From Piscicola geometra (lineage: Eukaryota > Annelida > Clitellata > Hirudinida > Piscicolidae): DNA of 64,000 nucleotides. Under the pieces are notes generated by a model that saw only the letters and a program-made list of their open reading frames with translations, did no database searches and had not been told where the DNA came from. The position numbers were made by a program, and so were the translations under genes. Of the stretch, positions 43,531 to 61,000 are shown piece after piece. Positions within the stretch are counted from its first letter, which is position 1, and each line of letters starts with the position of its first letter. The stretch lies in NCBI GenBank assembly GCA_943735955.1, contig CALSEQ010000021.1:130001-194000 (forward strand), read 5' to 3'.

Positions 43531-45898
43531 AGTTGTTGTTGTTGTTGTCGCTGTTTTTATTAGTGTGGTTATTATTGTATTGTTGTAGTTATTATTGTAG
43601 TTGTTTTTGTTGTCGCTGTTTTTATTATTGTGGTTATTATTGTATTGTTGTAGTTATTATTGTAGTTCTTGTTGTTGTCGCTGTTTTTATTATTGTGGTT
43701 TTTATTGTATTGTTGTAGTTATTATTGTAGTTGTTGTTGTTGTCGCTGTTTTTATTATTGTGGTTATTATTGTATTGTTGTAGGTATTATTGTAGTTGTT
43801 GTTGTTGTCGCTGTTTTTATTATTGTGGTTATTATTGTATTGTTGTAGTTATTATTGTAGTTGTTGTTGTTGTCGCTGTTTTTATTATTGTGGTTATTAT
43901 TGTATTGTTGTAGGTATTATTGTAGTTGTTGTTGTTGTCGCTGTTTTTATTATTGTGGTTATTATTGTATTGTTGTAGTTATTATTGTAGTGGTTGTTGT
44001 TGTCGCTGTTTTTTGTTATTGTGGTTTTTATTGTATTGTTGTAGTTATTATTGTAGTTGTTGTTGTTGTCGCTGTTTTTATTATTGTGGTTATTATTGTA
44101 TTGTTGTAGTTATTATTGTAGTTGTTGTTGTTGTCGCTGTTTCTATTATTGTGGTTATTATTGTATTGTTGTAGTTATTATTGTAGTTGTTGTTGTTGTA
44201 GCTGTTTTTATTATTGTGGTTATTATTGTATTGTTGTAGTAATTATTGTAGTAGTTGTTGTTGTTGTCGCTGTTTTTATTATTGTGGTTATTATTGTATT
44301 GTTGTAGTTATTATTGTAGTTGTTGTTGTTGTTGTCGCTGTTTTTATTATTGTGGTTATTATTGTATTGTTGTAGTTATTATTGTAGTTGTTGTTGTTGT
44401 CGCTGTTTTTATTATTGTGGTTATTATTGTATTGTTGTAGTTATCATTGTAGTTGTTGTTGTTGTCGCTGTTTTTATTATTGTGGTTATTATTGAATTGT
44501 TGTAGTTATTATTGTAGTTGTTGTTGTTGTTGTCGCTGTTTTTATTAGTGTGGTTATTATTGTATTGTTGTAGTTATTATTGTAGTTGTTTTTGTTGTCG
44601 CTGTTTTTATTATTGTGGTTATTTTTGTATTGTTGTAGTTATTATTGTAGTTGTTGTTGTTGTCGCTGTTTTTATTATTGTGGTTATTATTGTATTGTTG
44701 TAGTTATTATTGTAGTTGTTGTTGTTGTTGTCGCTGTTTTTATTATTGTGGTTATTATTGTATTGTTGTGGTTATTATTGTAGTTGTTGTTGCTGTTGTC
44801 GCTGTTTTTATTATTGTGGTTATTATTGTATTGTTGTAGTTATTATTGTAGTTGTTGTTGTTGTCGCTGTTTTTATTATTGTGGTTATTATTGAATTGTT
44901 GTAGTTATTATTGTAGTTGTTGTTGTTGTTGTCGCTGTTTTTATTAGTGTGGTTATTATTGTATTGTTGTAGTTATTATTGTAGTTGTTTTTGTTGTCGC
45001 TGTTTTTATTATTGTGGTTATTATTGTATTGTTGTAGTTATTATTGTAGTTCTTGTTGTTGTCGCTGTTTTTATTATTGTGGTTTTTATTGTATTGTTGT
45101 AGTTATTATTGTAGTTGTTGTTGTTGTCGCTGTTTTTATTATTGTGGTTATTATTGTATTGTTGTAGGTATTATTGTAGTTGTTGTTGTTGTCGCTGTTT
45201 TTATTATTGTGGTTATTATTGTATTGTTGTAGTTATTATTGTAGTTGTTGTTGTTGTCGCTGTTTTTATTATTGTGGTTATTATTGTATTGTTGTAGGTA
45301 TTATTGTAGTTGTTGTTGTTGTCGCTGTTTTTATTATTGTGGTTATTATTGTATTGTTGTAGTTATTATTGTAGTGGTTGTTGTTGTCGCTGTTTTTTGT
45401 TATTGTGGTTTTTATTGTATTGTTGTAGTTATTATTGTAGTTGTTGTTGTTGTCGCTGTTTTTATTATTGTGGTTATTATTGTATTGTTGTAGTTATTAT
45501 TGTAGTTGTTGTTGCTGTTGTCGCTGTTTTTATTATTGTGGTTATTATTGTATTGTTGTAGTTATTATTGTAGTTGTTGTTGTTGTCGCTGTTTTTATTA
45601 TTGTGGTTATTTTTGTATTGTTGTAGTTATTATTGTAGTTCTTGTTGTTGTCGCTGTTTTTATTATTGTGGTTTTTATTGTATTGTTGTAGTTATTATTG
45701 TAGTTGTTGTTGTTGTCGCTGTTTTTATTATTGTGGTTATTATTGTATTGTTGTAGGTATTATTGTAGTTGTTGTTGTTGTCGCTGTTTTTATTATTGTG
45801 GTTATTATTGTATTGTTGAAGTTATTATTGTAGTTGTTGTTGTTGTCGCTGTTTTTATTATTGTGGTTATTATTGTATTGTTGTAGTTATTATTGTAG

Positions 45899-46069
45899 TT
45901 AGGGTTAGGGTTAGGGTAAGGTTGGGGGTTAGGGTTAGGGTTAGGGTTAGGGTTAGGGTTAGGGTAAGGGTTAGGGTTAGGGTTAGGGTTAGGGTTAGGG
46001 TTAGGGTTAGGGTTAGGGTTAGGGTTAGGGTTAGGGTTAGGGTTAGGGTTAGGGTTAGGGTTAGGGTTA
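45899..46069 (+). repeat. Interstitial telomeric repeat (TTAGGG)n, about 28 units
   Basis: 171 bases of TTAGGG in one direction only. Two degenerate spots (TAAGGTTGGGGGTTAGGG near 45916, and TAAGGG near 45965) are near the left end and the rest is perfect. It starts inside a satellite unit (after ATTGTAG) and ends inside an inverted unit (before ATAAAAACAGCGAC). No CCCTAA block follows, so it is not a simple head-to-head telomere fusion. Confidence 0.97.
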
Positions 46070-49000
46070 ATAAAAACAGCGACAACAACAACAACTACAA
46101 TAAAAACTGCAACAATACAATAATAACCACAATAATGAAAACAGCGACAACAACAACTACAATAATAACTACAACAATACAATAACAACCACAATAATAA
46201 AAACAGCGACAACAACAACAACAACTACAATAATAACTACAACAATACAATAATAACCACAATAATAAAAACAGCGACAACAACAACAACTACAATAATA
46301 ACTACAACAATACAATAATAACCACAATAATAAAAAAAACAACAACTACGACAATAATAACTACAACAATACAATAATAACCACAATAATAAAAATAGAT
46401 ACAACAACAACAACTACAATAATAACTACAACAATACAATAATAACCACAATAATAAAAACAGCGACAACAACAACAACTACAATAATAACTACAACAAT
46501 ACAATAATAACCCCAATAATAAAAACAGCGACACCAACAACCACAACTACAATAATCACTACAACAATACAATAATAACCACAATAATAAAAAAAGCGAC
46601 AACAACAACAACAACTACAATAATAACTAAAACAATACAATAATAACCACAATAATAAAAACAGCGACAACAACAACAACAACTAAAATAATAACTACAA
46701 CAATACAATAATAACCACAATAATAAAAACAGCGACAACAACAACCACAACTACAATAATCACTACAACAATACAATAATAACCACAATAATAAAAAAAG
46801 CGACAACAACAACAACAACTACAATAATAACTAAAACAATACAATAATAACCACAATAATAAAAACAGCGACAACAACAACAACAACTACAATAATAACT
46901 ACAACAATACAATAATAACCACAATAATAAAAACAGCGACAACAACAACAACTACAATAATAACTACAACAATACAATAAAAACCACAATAATAAAAACA
47001 GCGACAACAAAAACTACAATAATAACTACAACAATACAATAATAACCACAATAATAAAAACAGCGACAACAACAACAACTACAATAATAACTACAACAAT
47101 ACAATAATAACCACAATAATAAAAACAGCGACAACAACAACAACTACAAAAATAACTACAACAATACAATAAAAACCACAATAATAAAAACAGCGACAAC
47201 AACAACTACAATAATAACCACAATAATAAAAACAGCGACAACAACAACAACAACTACAATAATAACTACAACAATACAATAATAACCACAATAAAAAAAC
47301 AGCGACAACAACAACAACTACAATAATAACTACAACAATACAATAATAACCACAATAATAAAAACAGCGACAACAACAACCACAACTACAATAATCACTA
47401 CAACAATACAATAATAACCACAATAATAAAAACAGCGACAACAACAACAACAACTACAATAATAACTACAACAATACAATAATAACCACAAGAATAAAAA
47501 CAGCGACAACAACAACTACAATAATAACTACAACAATACAATAATAACCACAATAATAAAAACAGCGACAACAACAACCACAACTACAATAATCACTACA
47601 ACAATACAATAATAACCACAATAATAAAAACAGCGACAACAACAACAACTACAATAATAACTACAACAATACAATAATAACCACAATAATAAAAACAGCG
47701 ACAACAACAACAACAACTACAATAATAACTACAACAATACAATAATAACCACAATAATAAAAACAGCGACAACAACAACAACAACTACAATAATAACTAC
47801 AACAATACAATAATAACCACAATAATAAAAACAGCGACAACAACAACAACTACAATAATAACTACAACAATACAATAATAACCACAATAATAAAAACAGC
47901 GACAACAACAACTACAATAATAACCACAATAATAAAAACAGCGACAACAACAACAACAACTACAATAATAACTACAACAATACAATAATAACCACAATAA
48001 AAAAAACAGCGACAACAACAACAACAACTACAATAATAACTACAACAATACAATAATAACCACAATAATAAAAACAGCGACACCAACAACCACAACTACA
48101 ATAATCACTACAACAATACAATAATAACCACAATAATAAAAAAAGCGACAACAACAACAACAACTACAATAATAACTAAAACAATACAATAATAACCACA
48201 ATAATAAAAACAGCGACAACAACAACAACAACTAAAATAATAACTACAACAATACAATAATAACCACAATAATAAAAACAGCGACAACAACAACCACAAC
48301 TACAATAATCACTACAACAATACAATAATAACCACAATAATAAAAAAAGCGACAACAACAACAACAACTACAATAATAACTAAAACAATACAATAATAAC
48401 CACAATAGTAAAAACAGCGACAACAACAACAACAACTACAATAATAACTACAACAATACAATAATAACCACAATAATAAACACAGCGACAACAACAACAA
48501 CAACTACAATAATAACTATAACAATACAATAATAACCCCAATAATAAAAACAGCGACAACAACAACAACTACAATAATAACTACAACAATACAATAATAA
48601 CCACAATAATAAAAACAGCGACAACAACAACAACTACAATTATAACTACAACAATACAATAATAACCACAATAATAAAAACAGCGACAACAACAACAACA
48701 ACTACAATAATAACTACAACAATACAATAATAACCACAATAATAAAAACAGCGACAACAACAACAAAAACTACAATAATAACTAAAACAATACAATAATA
48801 ACCACAATAATAAAAACAGCGACAGCAACAACAACTACAATAATAACTACAACAATACAATAATAACCACAATAATAAAAACAGCGACAACAACAACAAC
48901 AACTACAATAATAACTACAACAATACAATAATAACCACAATAATAAAAACAGCGACAACAACAACAACAACTACAATAATAACTACAACAATACAATAAT

Positions 49001-52000
49001 AACCACAAGAATAAAAACAGCGACAACAACAACTACAATAATAACTACAACAATACAATAATAACCACAATAATAAAAACAGCGACAACAACAACCACAA
49101 CTACAATAATCACTACAACAATACAATAATAACCACAATAATAAAAACAGCGACAACAACAACAACTACAATAATAACTACAACAATACAATAATAACCA
49201 CAATAATAAAAACAGCGACAACAACAACAACAACTACAATAATAACTACAACAATACAATAATAACCACAATAATAAAAACAGCGACAACAACAACAACA
49301 ACTACAATAATAACTACAACAATACAATAATAACCACAATAATAAAAACAGCGACAACAACAACAACTACAATAATAACTACAACAATACAATAATAACC
49401 ACAATAATAAAAACAGCGACAACAACAACTACAATAATAACCACAATAATAAAAACAGCGACAACAACAACAACAACTAAAATAATAACTACAACAATAC
49501 AATAATAACCACAATAATAAAAACAGCGACAACAACAACCACAACTACAATAATCACTACAACAATACAATAATAACCACAATAATAAAAAAAGCGACAA
49601 CAACAACAACAACTACAATAATAACTAAAACAATACAATAATAACCACAATAGTAAAAACAGCGACAACAACAACAACAACTACAATAATAACTACAACA
49701 ATACAATAATAACCACAATAATAAACACAGCGACAACAACAACAACAACTACAATAATAACTATAACAATACAATAATAACCCCAATAATAAAAACAGCG
49801 ACAACAACAACAACTACAATAATAACTACAACAATACAATAATAACCACAATAATAAAAACAGCGACAACAACAACAACTACAATTATAACTACAACAAT
49901 ACAATAATAACCACAATAATAAAAACAGCGACAACAACAACAACAACTACAATAATAACTACAACAATACAATAATAACCACAATAATAAAAACAGCGAC
50001 AACAACAACAAAAACTACAATAATAACTAAAACAATACAATAATAACCACAATAATAAAAACAGCGACAGCAACAACAACTACAATAATAACTACAACAA
50101 TACAATAATAACCACAATAATAAAAACAGCGACAACAACAACAACTACAATAATAACTACAACAATACAATAATAACCACAATAATAAAAACAGCGACAA
50201 CAACAACAACAACTACAATAATAACTACAACAATACAATAATAACCACAAGAATAAAAACAGCGACAACAACAACTACAATAATAACTACAACAATACAA
50301 TAATAACCACAATAATAAAAACAGCGACAACAACAACCACAACTACAATAATCACTACAACAATACAATAATAACCACAATAATAAAAACAGCGACAACA
50401 ACAACAACTACAATAATAACTACAACAATACAATAATAACCACAATAATAAAAACAGCGACAACAACAACAACAACTACAATAATAACTACAACAATACA
50501 ATAATAACCACAATAATAAAAACAGCGACAACAACAACAACAACTACAATAATAACTACAACAATACAATAATAACCACAATAATAAAAACAGCGACAAC
50601 AACAACAACTACAATAATAACTACAACAATACAATAATAACCACAATAATAAAAACAGCGACAACAACAACTACAATAATAACCACAATAATAAAAACAG
50701 CGACAACAACAACAACAACTACAATAATAACTACAACAATACAATAATAACCACAATAATAAAAACAGCGACACCAACAACCACAACTACAATAATCACT
50801 ACAACAATACAATAATAACCACAATAATAAAAAAAGCGACAACAACAACAACAACTACAATAATAACTAAAACAATACAATAATAACCACAATAATAAAA
50901 ACAGCGACAACAACAACAACAACTAAAATAATAACTACAACAATACAATAATAACCACAATAATAAAAACAGCGACAACAACAACCACAACTACAATAAT
51001 CACTACAACAATACAATAATAACCACAATAATAAAAAAAGCGACAACAACAACAACAACTACAATAATAACTAAAACAATACAATAATAACCACAATAGT
51101 AAAAACAGCGACAACAACAACAACAACTACAATAATAACTACAACAATACAATAATAACCACAATAATAAACACAGCGACAACAACAACAACAACTACAA
51201 TAATAACTATAACAATACAATAATAACCCCAATAATAAAAACAGCGACAACAACAACAACTACAATAATAACTACAACAATACAATAATAACCACAATAA
51301 TAAAAACAGCGACAACAACAACAACTACAATTATAACTACAACAATACAATAATAACCACAATAATAAAAACAGCGACAACAACAACAACAACTACAATA
51401 ATAACTACAACAATACAATAATAACCACAATAATAAAAACAGCGACAACAACAACAAAAACTACAATAATAACTAAAACAATACAATAATAACCACAATA
51501 ATAAAAACAGCGACAGCAACAACAACTACAATAATAACTACAACAATACAATAATAACCACAATAATAAAAACAGCGACAACAACAACAACAACTACAAT
51601 AATAACTACAACAATACAATATTAACCACAATAATAAAAACAGCGACAACAACAACAACTACAATAATAACTACAACAATACAATAATAACCACAATAAT
51701 AAAAACAGCGACAACAACAACAACTACAATAATAACTACAACAATACAATAATAACCACAATAATAAAAACAGCGACAACAACAACAACAACTAAAATAA
51801 TAACTACAACAATACAATAATAACCACAATAATAAAAACAGCGACAACAACAACCACAACTACAATAATCACTACAACAATACAATAATAACCACAATAA
51901 TAAAAAAAGCGACAACAACAACAACAACTACAATAATAACTAAAACAAAACAATAATAACCACAATAATAAAAACAGCGACAACAACAACAACAACTACA

Positions 52001-55000
52001 ATAATAACTACAACAATACAATAATAACCACAATAATAAACACAGCGACAACAACAACAACAACTACAATAATAACTATAACAATACAATAATAACCCCA
52101 ATAATAAAAACAGCGACAACAACAACAACTACAATAATAACTACAACAATACAATAATAACCACAATAATAAAAACAGCGACAACAACAACAACTACAAT
52201 TATAACTACAACAATACAATAATAACCACAATAATAAAAACAGCGACAACAACAACAACAACTACAATAATAACTACAACAATACAATAATAACCACAAT
52301 GATAAAAACAGCGACAACAACAACAACTACAATAATAACTACAACAATACAATAATAACCACAATAATAAAAACAGCGACAACAACAACCACAACTACAA
52401 TAATCACTACAACAATACAATAATAACCACAATAATAAAAACAGCGACAACAACAACAAAAACTACAATAATAACTAAAACAATACAATAATAACCACAA
52501 TAATAAAAACAGCGACAGCAACAACAACTACAATAATAACTACAACAATACAATAATAACCACAATAATAAAAACAGCGACAACAACAACAACAACTACA
52601 ATAATAACTACAACAATACAATAATAACCACAATATAAAAAACTGCGACAACAACAACAACTACAATAATAACTACAACAATACAATAATAACCACAATA
52701 ATAAAAACAGCGACAACAACAACAACTACAATAATAACTACAACAATACAATAATAACCACAATAATAAAAACAGCGACAACAACAACCACAACTACAAT
52801 AATAACTACAACAATACAATAATAACCACAATAATAAAAACAGCGACAACAACAACAACTACAATAATAACTACAACAATACAATAATAACCACCATAAT
52901 AAAAACAGCGACAACAACAACAACTACAATAATAACTACAACAATACAATAATAACCACAATAATAAAAACAGCGACAACAACAACAACAACTACAATAA
53001 TAACTAAAACAATACAATAATAACCACAATAATAAAAACAGCGACAACAACAACAACAACTACAATAATAACTACAACAATACAATAATAACCACAATAA
53101 TAAAAACAGCACAACAACAACAACTACAATATTAACTACAACAATACAATAATAACCACAAAAATAAAAACAGTGACAACAACAACCACAACTACAATAA
53201 TCACTACAACAATACAATAATAACCACAATAATAAAAACAGCGACAACAACAACAACTACAATAATAACTACAACAATACAATAATAACCACAATAATAA
53301 AAACAGCGACAACAACAACAACAACTACAATAATCACTACAACAATACAATAATAACCACAATAATAAAAACAGCGACAACAACAACAACTACAATAATA
53401 ACTACAACAATACAATAATAACCACAATAATAAAAACAGCGACAACAACAACAACAACTACAATAATAACTACAACAATACAATAATAACCACAATAATA
53501 AAAACAGCGACAACAACAACAACTACAATAATAACTACAACAATACAATAATAACCACAATAATAAAAACAGCGACAACAACAACAACAACTACAATAAT
53601 AACCACAATAATAAAAACAGCGACAACAACAACAACAACTACAATAATAACTACAACAATACAATAATAACCACAATAAAAAAAACAGCGACAACAACAA
53701 CAACAACTACAATAATAACTACAACAATACAATAATAACCACAATAATAAAAACAGCGACACCAACAACCACAACTACAATAATCACTACAACAATACAA
53801 TAATAACCACAATAATAAAAAAAGCGACAACAACAACAACAACTACAATAATAACTAAAACAATACAATAATAACCACAATAATAAAAACAGCGACAACA
53901 ACAACAACAACTAAAATAATAACTACAACAATACAATAATAACCACAATAATAAAAACAGCGACAACAACAACCACAACTACAATAATCACTACAACAAT
54001 ACAATAATAACCACAATAATAAAAAAAGCGACAACAACAACAACAACTACAATAATAACTAAAACAATACAATAATAACCACAATAATAAAAACAGCGAC
54101 AACAACAACAACAACTACAATAATAACTACAACAATACAATAATAACAACAATAATAAAAACAGCGACAACAACAACAACAACTACAATAATAACTACAA
54201 CAATACAATAATAACCACAATAATAAAAACAGCGACAACAACAACAACTACAATAATAACTACAACAATACAATAATAACCACAATAATAAAAACAGCGA
54301 CAACAACAACAACTACAATTATAACTACAACAATACAATATTAACCACAATAATAAAAACAGCGACAACAACAACAACAACTACAATAATAACTACAACA
54401 ATACAATAATAACCACAATAATAAAAACAGCGACAACAACAACAACTACAATAATAACTACAACAATACAATAATAACCACAATAATAAAAACAGCGACA
54501 ACAACAACCACAACTACAATAATAACTACAACAATACAATAATAACCACAATAATAAAAACAGCGACAACAACAACAACAATTACAATAATAACCACAAT
54601 AATAAAAACAGCGACAACAACAACAACAACTACAATAATAACTACAACAATACAATAATAACCACAATAATAAAAACAGCGACAACAACAACAACTACAA
54701 TAATAACTACAACAATACAATAATAACCACAATAATAAAAACAGCGACAACAACAACAACTACAATAATAACTACAACAATACAATAATAACCACAATAA
54801 TAAAAACAGCGACAACAACAACCACAACTACAATAATAACTACAACAATACAATAATAACCACAATAATAAAAACAGCGACAACAACAACAACTACAATA
54901 ATAACTACAACAATACAATAATAACCACCATAATAAAAACAGCGACAACAACAACAACTACAATAATAACTACAACAATACAATAATAACCACAATAATA

Positions 55001-58000
55001 AAAACAGCGACAACAACAACAACAACTACAATAATAACTAAAACAATACAATAATAACTACAATAATAAAAACAGCGACAACAACAACAACAACTACAAT
55101 AATAACTACAACAATACAATAATAACCACAATAATAAAAACAGCACAACAACAACAACTACAATAATAACTACAACAATACAATAATAACCACAAAAATA
55201 AAAACAGTGACAACAACAACCACAACTACAATAATCACTACAACAATACAATAATAACCACAATAATAAAAACAGCGACAACAACAACAACTACAATAAT
55301 AACTACAACAATACAATAATAACCACAATAATAAAAACAGCGACAACAACAACAACAACTACAATAATAACTACAACAATACAATAATAACCACAATAAT
55401 AAAAACAGCGACAACAACAACAACTACAATAATAACTACAACAATACAATAATAACCACCATAATAAAAACAGCGACAACAACAACAACTACAATAATAA
55501 CTACAACAATACAATAATAACCACAATAATAAAAACAGCGACAACAACAACAACAACTACAATAATAACTAAAACAATACAATAATAACTACAATAATAA
55601 AAACAGCGACAACAACAACAACAACTACAATAATAACTACAACAATACAATAATAACCACAATAATAAAAACAGCACAACAACAACAACTACAATAATAA
55701 CTACAACAATACAATAATAACCACAAAAATAAAAACAGTGACAACAACAACCACAACTACAATAATCACTACAACAATACAATAATAACCACAATAATAA
55801 AAACAGCGACAACAACAACAACTACAATAATAACTACAACAATACAATAATAACCAAAATAATAAAAACATCGACAACAACAACAACAACTACAATAATC
55901 ACTACAACAATACAATAATAACCACAATAATAAAAACAGCGACAACAACAACAACTACAATAATAACTACAACAATACAATAATAACCACAATAATAAAA
56001 ACAGCGACAACAACAACAACTACAATAATAACTACAACAATACAATAATAACCACAATAATAAAAACAGCGACAACAACAACAACTACAATAATAACTAC
56101 AACAATACAATAATAACCACAATAATAAAAACAGCGACAACAACAACAAAAACTACAATAATAACCACAATAATAAAAACAGCGACAACAACAACAACAA
56201 CTACAATAATAACTACAACAATACAATAATAACCACAATAAAAAAAACAGCGACAACAACAACAACAACTACAATAATAACTACAACAATACAATAATAA
56301 CCACAATAATAAAAACAGCGACACCAACAACCACAACTACAATAATCACTACAACAATACAATAATAACCACAATAATAAAAAAAGCGACAACAACAACA
56401 ACAACTACAATAATAACTAAAACAATACAATAATAACCACAATAATAAAAACAGCGACAACAACAACAACTACAATAATAACTACAACAATACAATAATA
56501 ACCACAATAATAAAAACAGCGACAACAACAACAACAATTACAATAATAACCACAATAATAAAAACAGCGACAACAACAACAACAACTACAATAATAACTA
56601 CAACAATACAATAATAACCACAATAATAAAAACAGCGACAACAACAACAACTACAATAATAACTACAACAATACAATAATAACCACAATAATAAAAACAG
56701 CGACAACAACAACAACAACTACAATAATAACTACAACAATACAATAATAACCACAATGATAAAAACAGCGACAACAACAACAACTACAATAATAACTACA
56801 ACAATACAATAATAACCACAATAATAAAAACAGCGACAACAACAACCACAACTACAATAATCACTACAACAATACAATAATAACCACAATAATAAAAACA
56901 GCGACAACAACAACAAAAACTACAATAATAACTAAAACAATACAATAATAACCACAATAATAAAAACAGCGACAGCAACAACAACTACAATAATAACTAC
57001 AACAATACAATAATAACCACAATAATAAAAACAGCGACAACAACAACAACAACTACAATAATAACTACAACAATACAATAATAACCACAATATAAAAAAC
57101 TGCGACAACAACAACAACTACAATAATAACTACAACAATACAATAATAACCACAATAATAAAAACAGCGACAACAACAACAACTACAATAATAACTACAA
57201 CAATACAATAATAACCACAATAATAAAAACAGCGACAACAACAACCACAACTACAATAATAACTACAACAATACAATAATAACCACAATAATAAAAACAG
57301 CGACAACAACAACAACTACAATAATAACTACAACAATACAATAATAACCACCATAATAAAAACAGCGACAACAACAACAACTACAATAATAACTACAACA
57401 ATACAATAATAACCACAATAATAAAAACAGCGACAACAACAACAACAACTACAATAATAACTAAAACAATACAATAATAACCACAATAATAAAAACAGCG
57501 ACAACAACAACAACAACTACAATAATAACTACAACAATACAATAATAACCACAATAATAAAAACAGCACAACAACAACAACTACAATATTAACTACAACA
57601 ATACAATAATAACCACAAAAATAAAAACAGTGACAACAACAACCACAACTACAAAAATCACTACAACAATACAATAATAACCACAATAATAAAAACAGCG
57701 ACAACAACAACAACTACAATAATAACTACAACAATACAATAATAACCAAAATAATAAAAACAGCGACAACAACAACAACAACTACAATAATCACTACAAC
57801 AATACAATAATAACCACAATAATAAAAACAGCGACAACAACAACAACTACAATAATAACTACAACAATACAATAATAACCACAATAATAAAAACAGCGAC
57901 AACAACAACAACAACTACAATAATAACTACAACAATACAATAATAACCACAATAATAAAAACAGCGACAACAACAACAACTACAATAATAACTACAACAA

Positions 58001-61000
58001 TACAATAATAACCACAATAATAAAAACAGCGACAACAACAACAACAACTACAATAATAACCACAATAATAAAAACAGCGACAACAACAACAACAACTACA
58101 ATAATAACTACAACAATACAATAATAACCACAATAAAAAAAACAGCGACAACAACAACAACAACTACAATAATAACTACAACAATACAATAATAACCACA
58201 ATAATAAAAACAGCGACACCAACAACCACAACTACAATAATCACTACAACAATACAATAATAACCACAATAATAAAAAAAGCGACAACAACAACAACAAC
58301 TACAATAATAACTAAAACAATACAATAATAACCACAATAATAAAAACAGCGACAACAACAACAACAACTAAAATAATAACTACAACAATACAATAATAAC
58401 CACAATAATAAAAACAGCGACAACAACAACCACAACTACAATAATCACTACAACAATACAATAATAACCACAATAATAAAAAAAGCGACAACAACAACAA
58501 CAACTACAATAATAACTAAAACAATACAATAATAACCACAATAATAAAAACAGCGACAACAACAACAACAACTACAATAATAACTACAACAATACAATAA
58601 TAACAACAATAATAAAAACAGCGACAACAACAACAACAACTACAATAATAACTACAACAATACAATAATAACCACAATAATAAAAACAGCGACAACAACA
58701 ACAACTACAATAATAACTACAACAATACAATAATAACCACAATAATAAAAACAGCGACAACAACAACAACTACAATTATAACTACAACAATACAATATTA
58801 ACCACAATAATAAAAACAGCGACAACAACAACAACAACTACAATAATAACTACAACAATACAATAATAACCACAATAATAAAAACAGCGACAACAACAAC
58901 AACTACAATAATAACTACAACAATACAATAATAACCACAATAATAAAAACAGCGACAACAACAACCACAACTACAATAATCACTACAACAATACAATAAT
59001 AACCACAATAATAAAAACAGCGACAACAACAACAACAATTACAATAATAACCACAATAATAAAAACAGCGACAACAACAACAACAACTACAATAATAACT
59101 ACAACAATACAATAATAACCACAATAATAAAAACAGCGACAACAACAACAACTACAATAATAACTACAACAATACAATAATAACCACAATAATAAAAACA
59201 GCGACAACAACAACAACTACAATAATAACTACAACAATACAATAATAACCACAATAATAAAAACAGCGACAACAACAACCACAACTACAATAATAACTAC
59301 AACAATACAATAATAACCACAATAATAAAAACAGCGACAACAACAACAACTACAATAATAACTACAACAATACAATAATAACCACCATAATAAAAACAGC
59401 GACAACAACAACAACTACAATAATAACTACAACAATACAATAATAACCACAATAATAAAAACAGCGACAACAACAACAACTACAATAATAACTAAAACAA
59501 TACAATAATAACTACAATAATAAAAACAGCGACAACAACAACAACAACTACAATAATAACTACAACAATACAATAATAACCACAATAATAAAAACAGCAC
59601 AACAACAACAACTACAATAATAACTACAACAATACAATAATAACCACAAAAATAAAAACAGTGACAACAACAACCACAACTACAATAATCACTACAACAA
59701 TACAATAATAACCACAATAATAAAAACAGCGACAACAACAACAACTACAATAATAACTACAACAATACAATAATAACCACAATAATAAAAACAGCGACAA
59801 CAACAACAACAACTACAATAATAACTACAACAATACAATAATAACCACAATAATAAAAACAGCGACAACAACAACAACTACAATAATAACTACAACAATA
59901 CAATAATAACCACCATAATAAAAACAGCGACAACAACAACAACTACAATAATAACTACAACAATACAATAATAACCACAATAATAAAAACAGCGACAACA
60001 ACAACAACAACTACAATAATAACTAAAACAATACAATAATAACTACAATAATAAAAACAGCGACAACAACAACAACAACTACAATAATAACTACAACAAT
60101 ACAATAATAACCACAATAATAAAAACAGCACAACAACAACAACTACAATAATAACTACAACAATACAATAATAACCACAAAAATAAAAACAGTGACAACA
60201 ACAACCACAACTACAATAATCACTACAACAATACAATAATAACCACAATAATAAAAACAGCGACAACAACAACAACTACAATAATAACTACAACAATACA
60301 ATAATAACCAAAATAATAAAAACATCGACAACAACAACAACAACTACAATAATCACTACAACAATACAATAATAACCACAATAATAAAAACAGCGACAAC
60401 AACAACAACTACAATAATAACTACAACAATACAATAATAACCACAATAATAAAAACAGCGACAACAACAACAACAACTACAATAATAACTACAACAATAC
60501 AATAATAACCACAATAATAAAAACAGCGACAACAACAACAACTACAATAATAACTACAACAATACAATAATAACCACAATAATAAAAACAGCGACAACAA
60601 CAACAAAAACTACAATAATAACCACAATAATAAAAACAGCGACAACAACAACAACAACTACAATAATAACTACAACAATACAATAATAACCACAATAAAA
60701 AAAACAGCGACAACAACAACAACAACTACAATAATAACTACAACAATACAATAATAACCACAATAATAAAAACAGCGACACCAACAACCACAACTACAAT
60801 AATCACTACAACAATACAATAATAACCACAATAATAAAAAAAGCGACAACAACAACAACAACTACAATAATAACTAAAACAATACAATAATAACCACAAT
60901 AATAAAAACAGCGACAACAACAACAACTACAATAATAACTACAACAATACAATAATAACCACAATAATAAAAACAGCGACAACAACAACAACAATTACAT

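Larger units (their letters stand above)
24758..45898 (+). repeat. Satellite array, about 65-bp unit, forward orientation (about 325 copies)
   Basis: The unit begins TTATTATTGTAGTTGTTGTT, contains GTTGTCGCTGTTTTTATTAT and ends TGTGGTTATTATTGTATTGT-TGTAG. Lengths of 62, 65 and 68 come from gain or loss of GTT triplets. A consensus unit has only 2 C and 9 A in 65, so the plus strand is about 83% G+T. Because 65 is not a multiple of three, each unit ends one frame and opens another, giving hundreds of frames of about 60 codons (LLLSLFLLLWLLLYCC) with no meaning. The array touches the TTAGGG block on the right. Confidence 0.97.

Noticed and set aside
24789..45886. Hundreds of frames of about 60 residues rich in Leu, Cys, Tyr and Val that look like membrane peptides
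   Set aside because: Each is two to three 65-bp satellite units read in shifting frames. The same happens in mirror image on the right arm.
45899..46069. Classic head-to-head telomere fusion
   Set aside because: Only TTAGGG is present; there is no CCCTAA partner.
45922..46185. Arg-Val dipeptide frame and its minus-strand Pro-Asn / Leu-Thr partners
   Set aside because: Translation of TTAGGG repeats.
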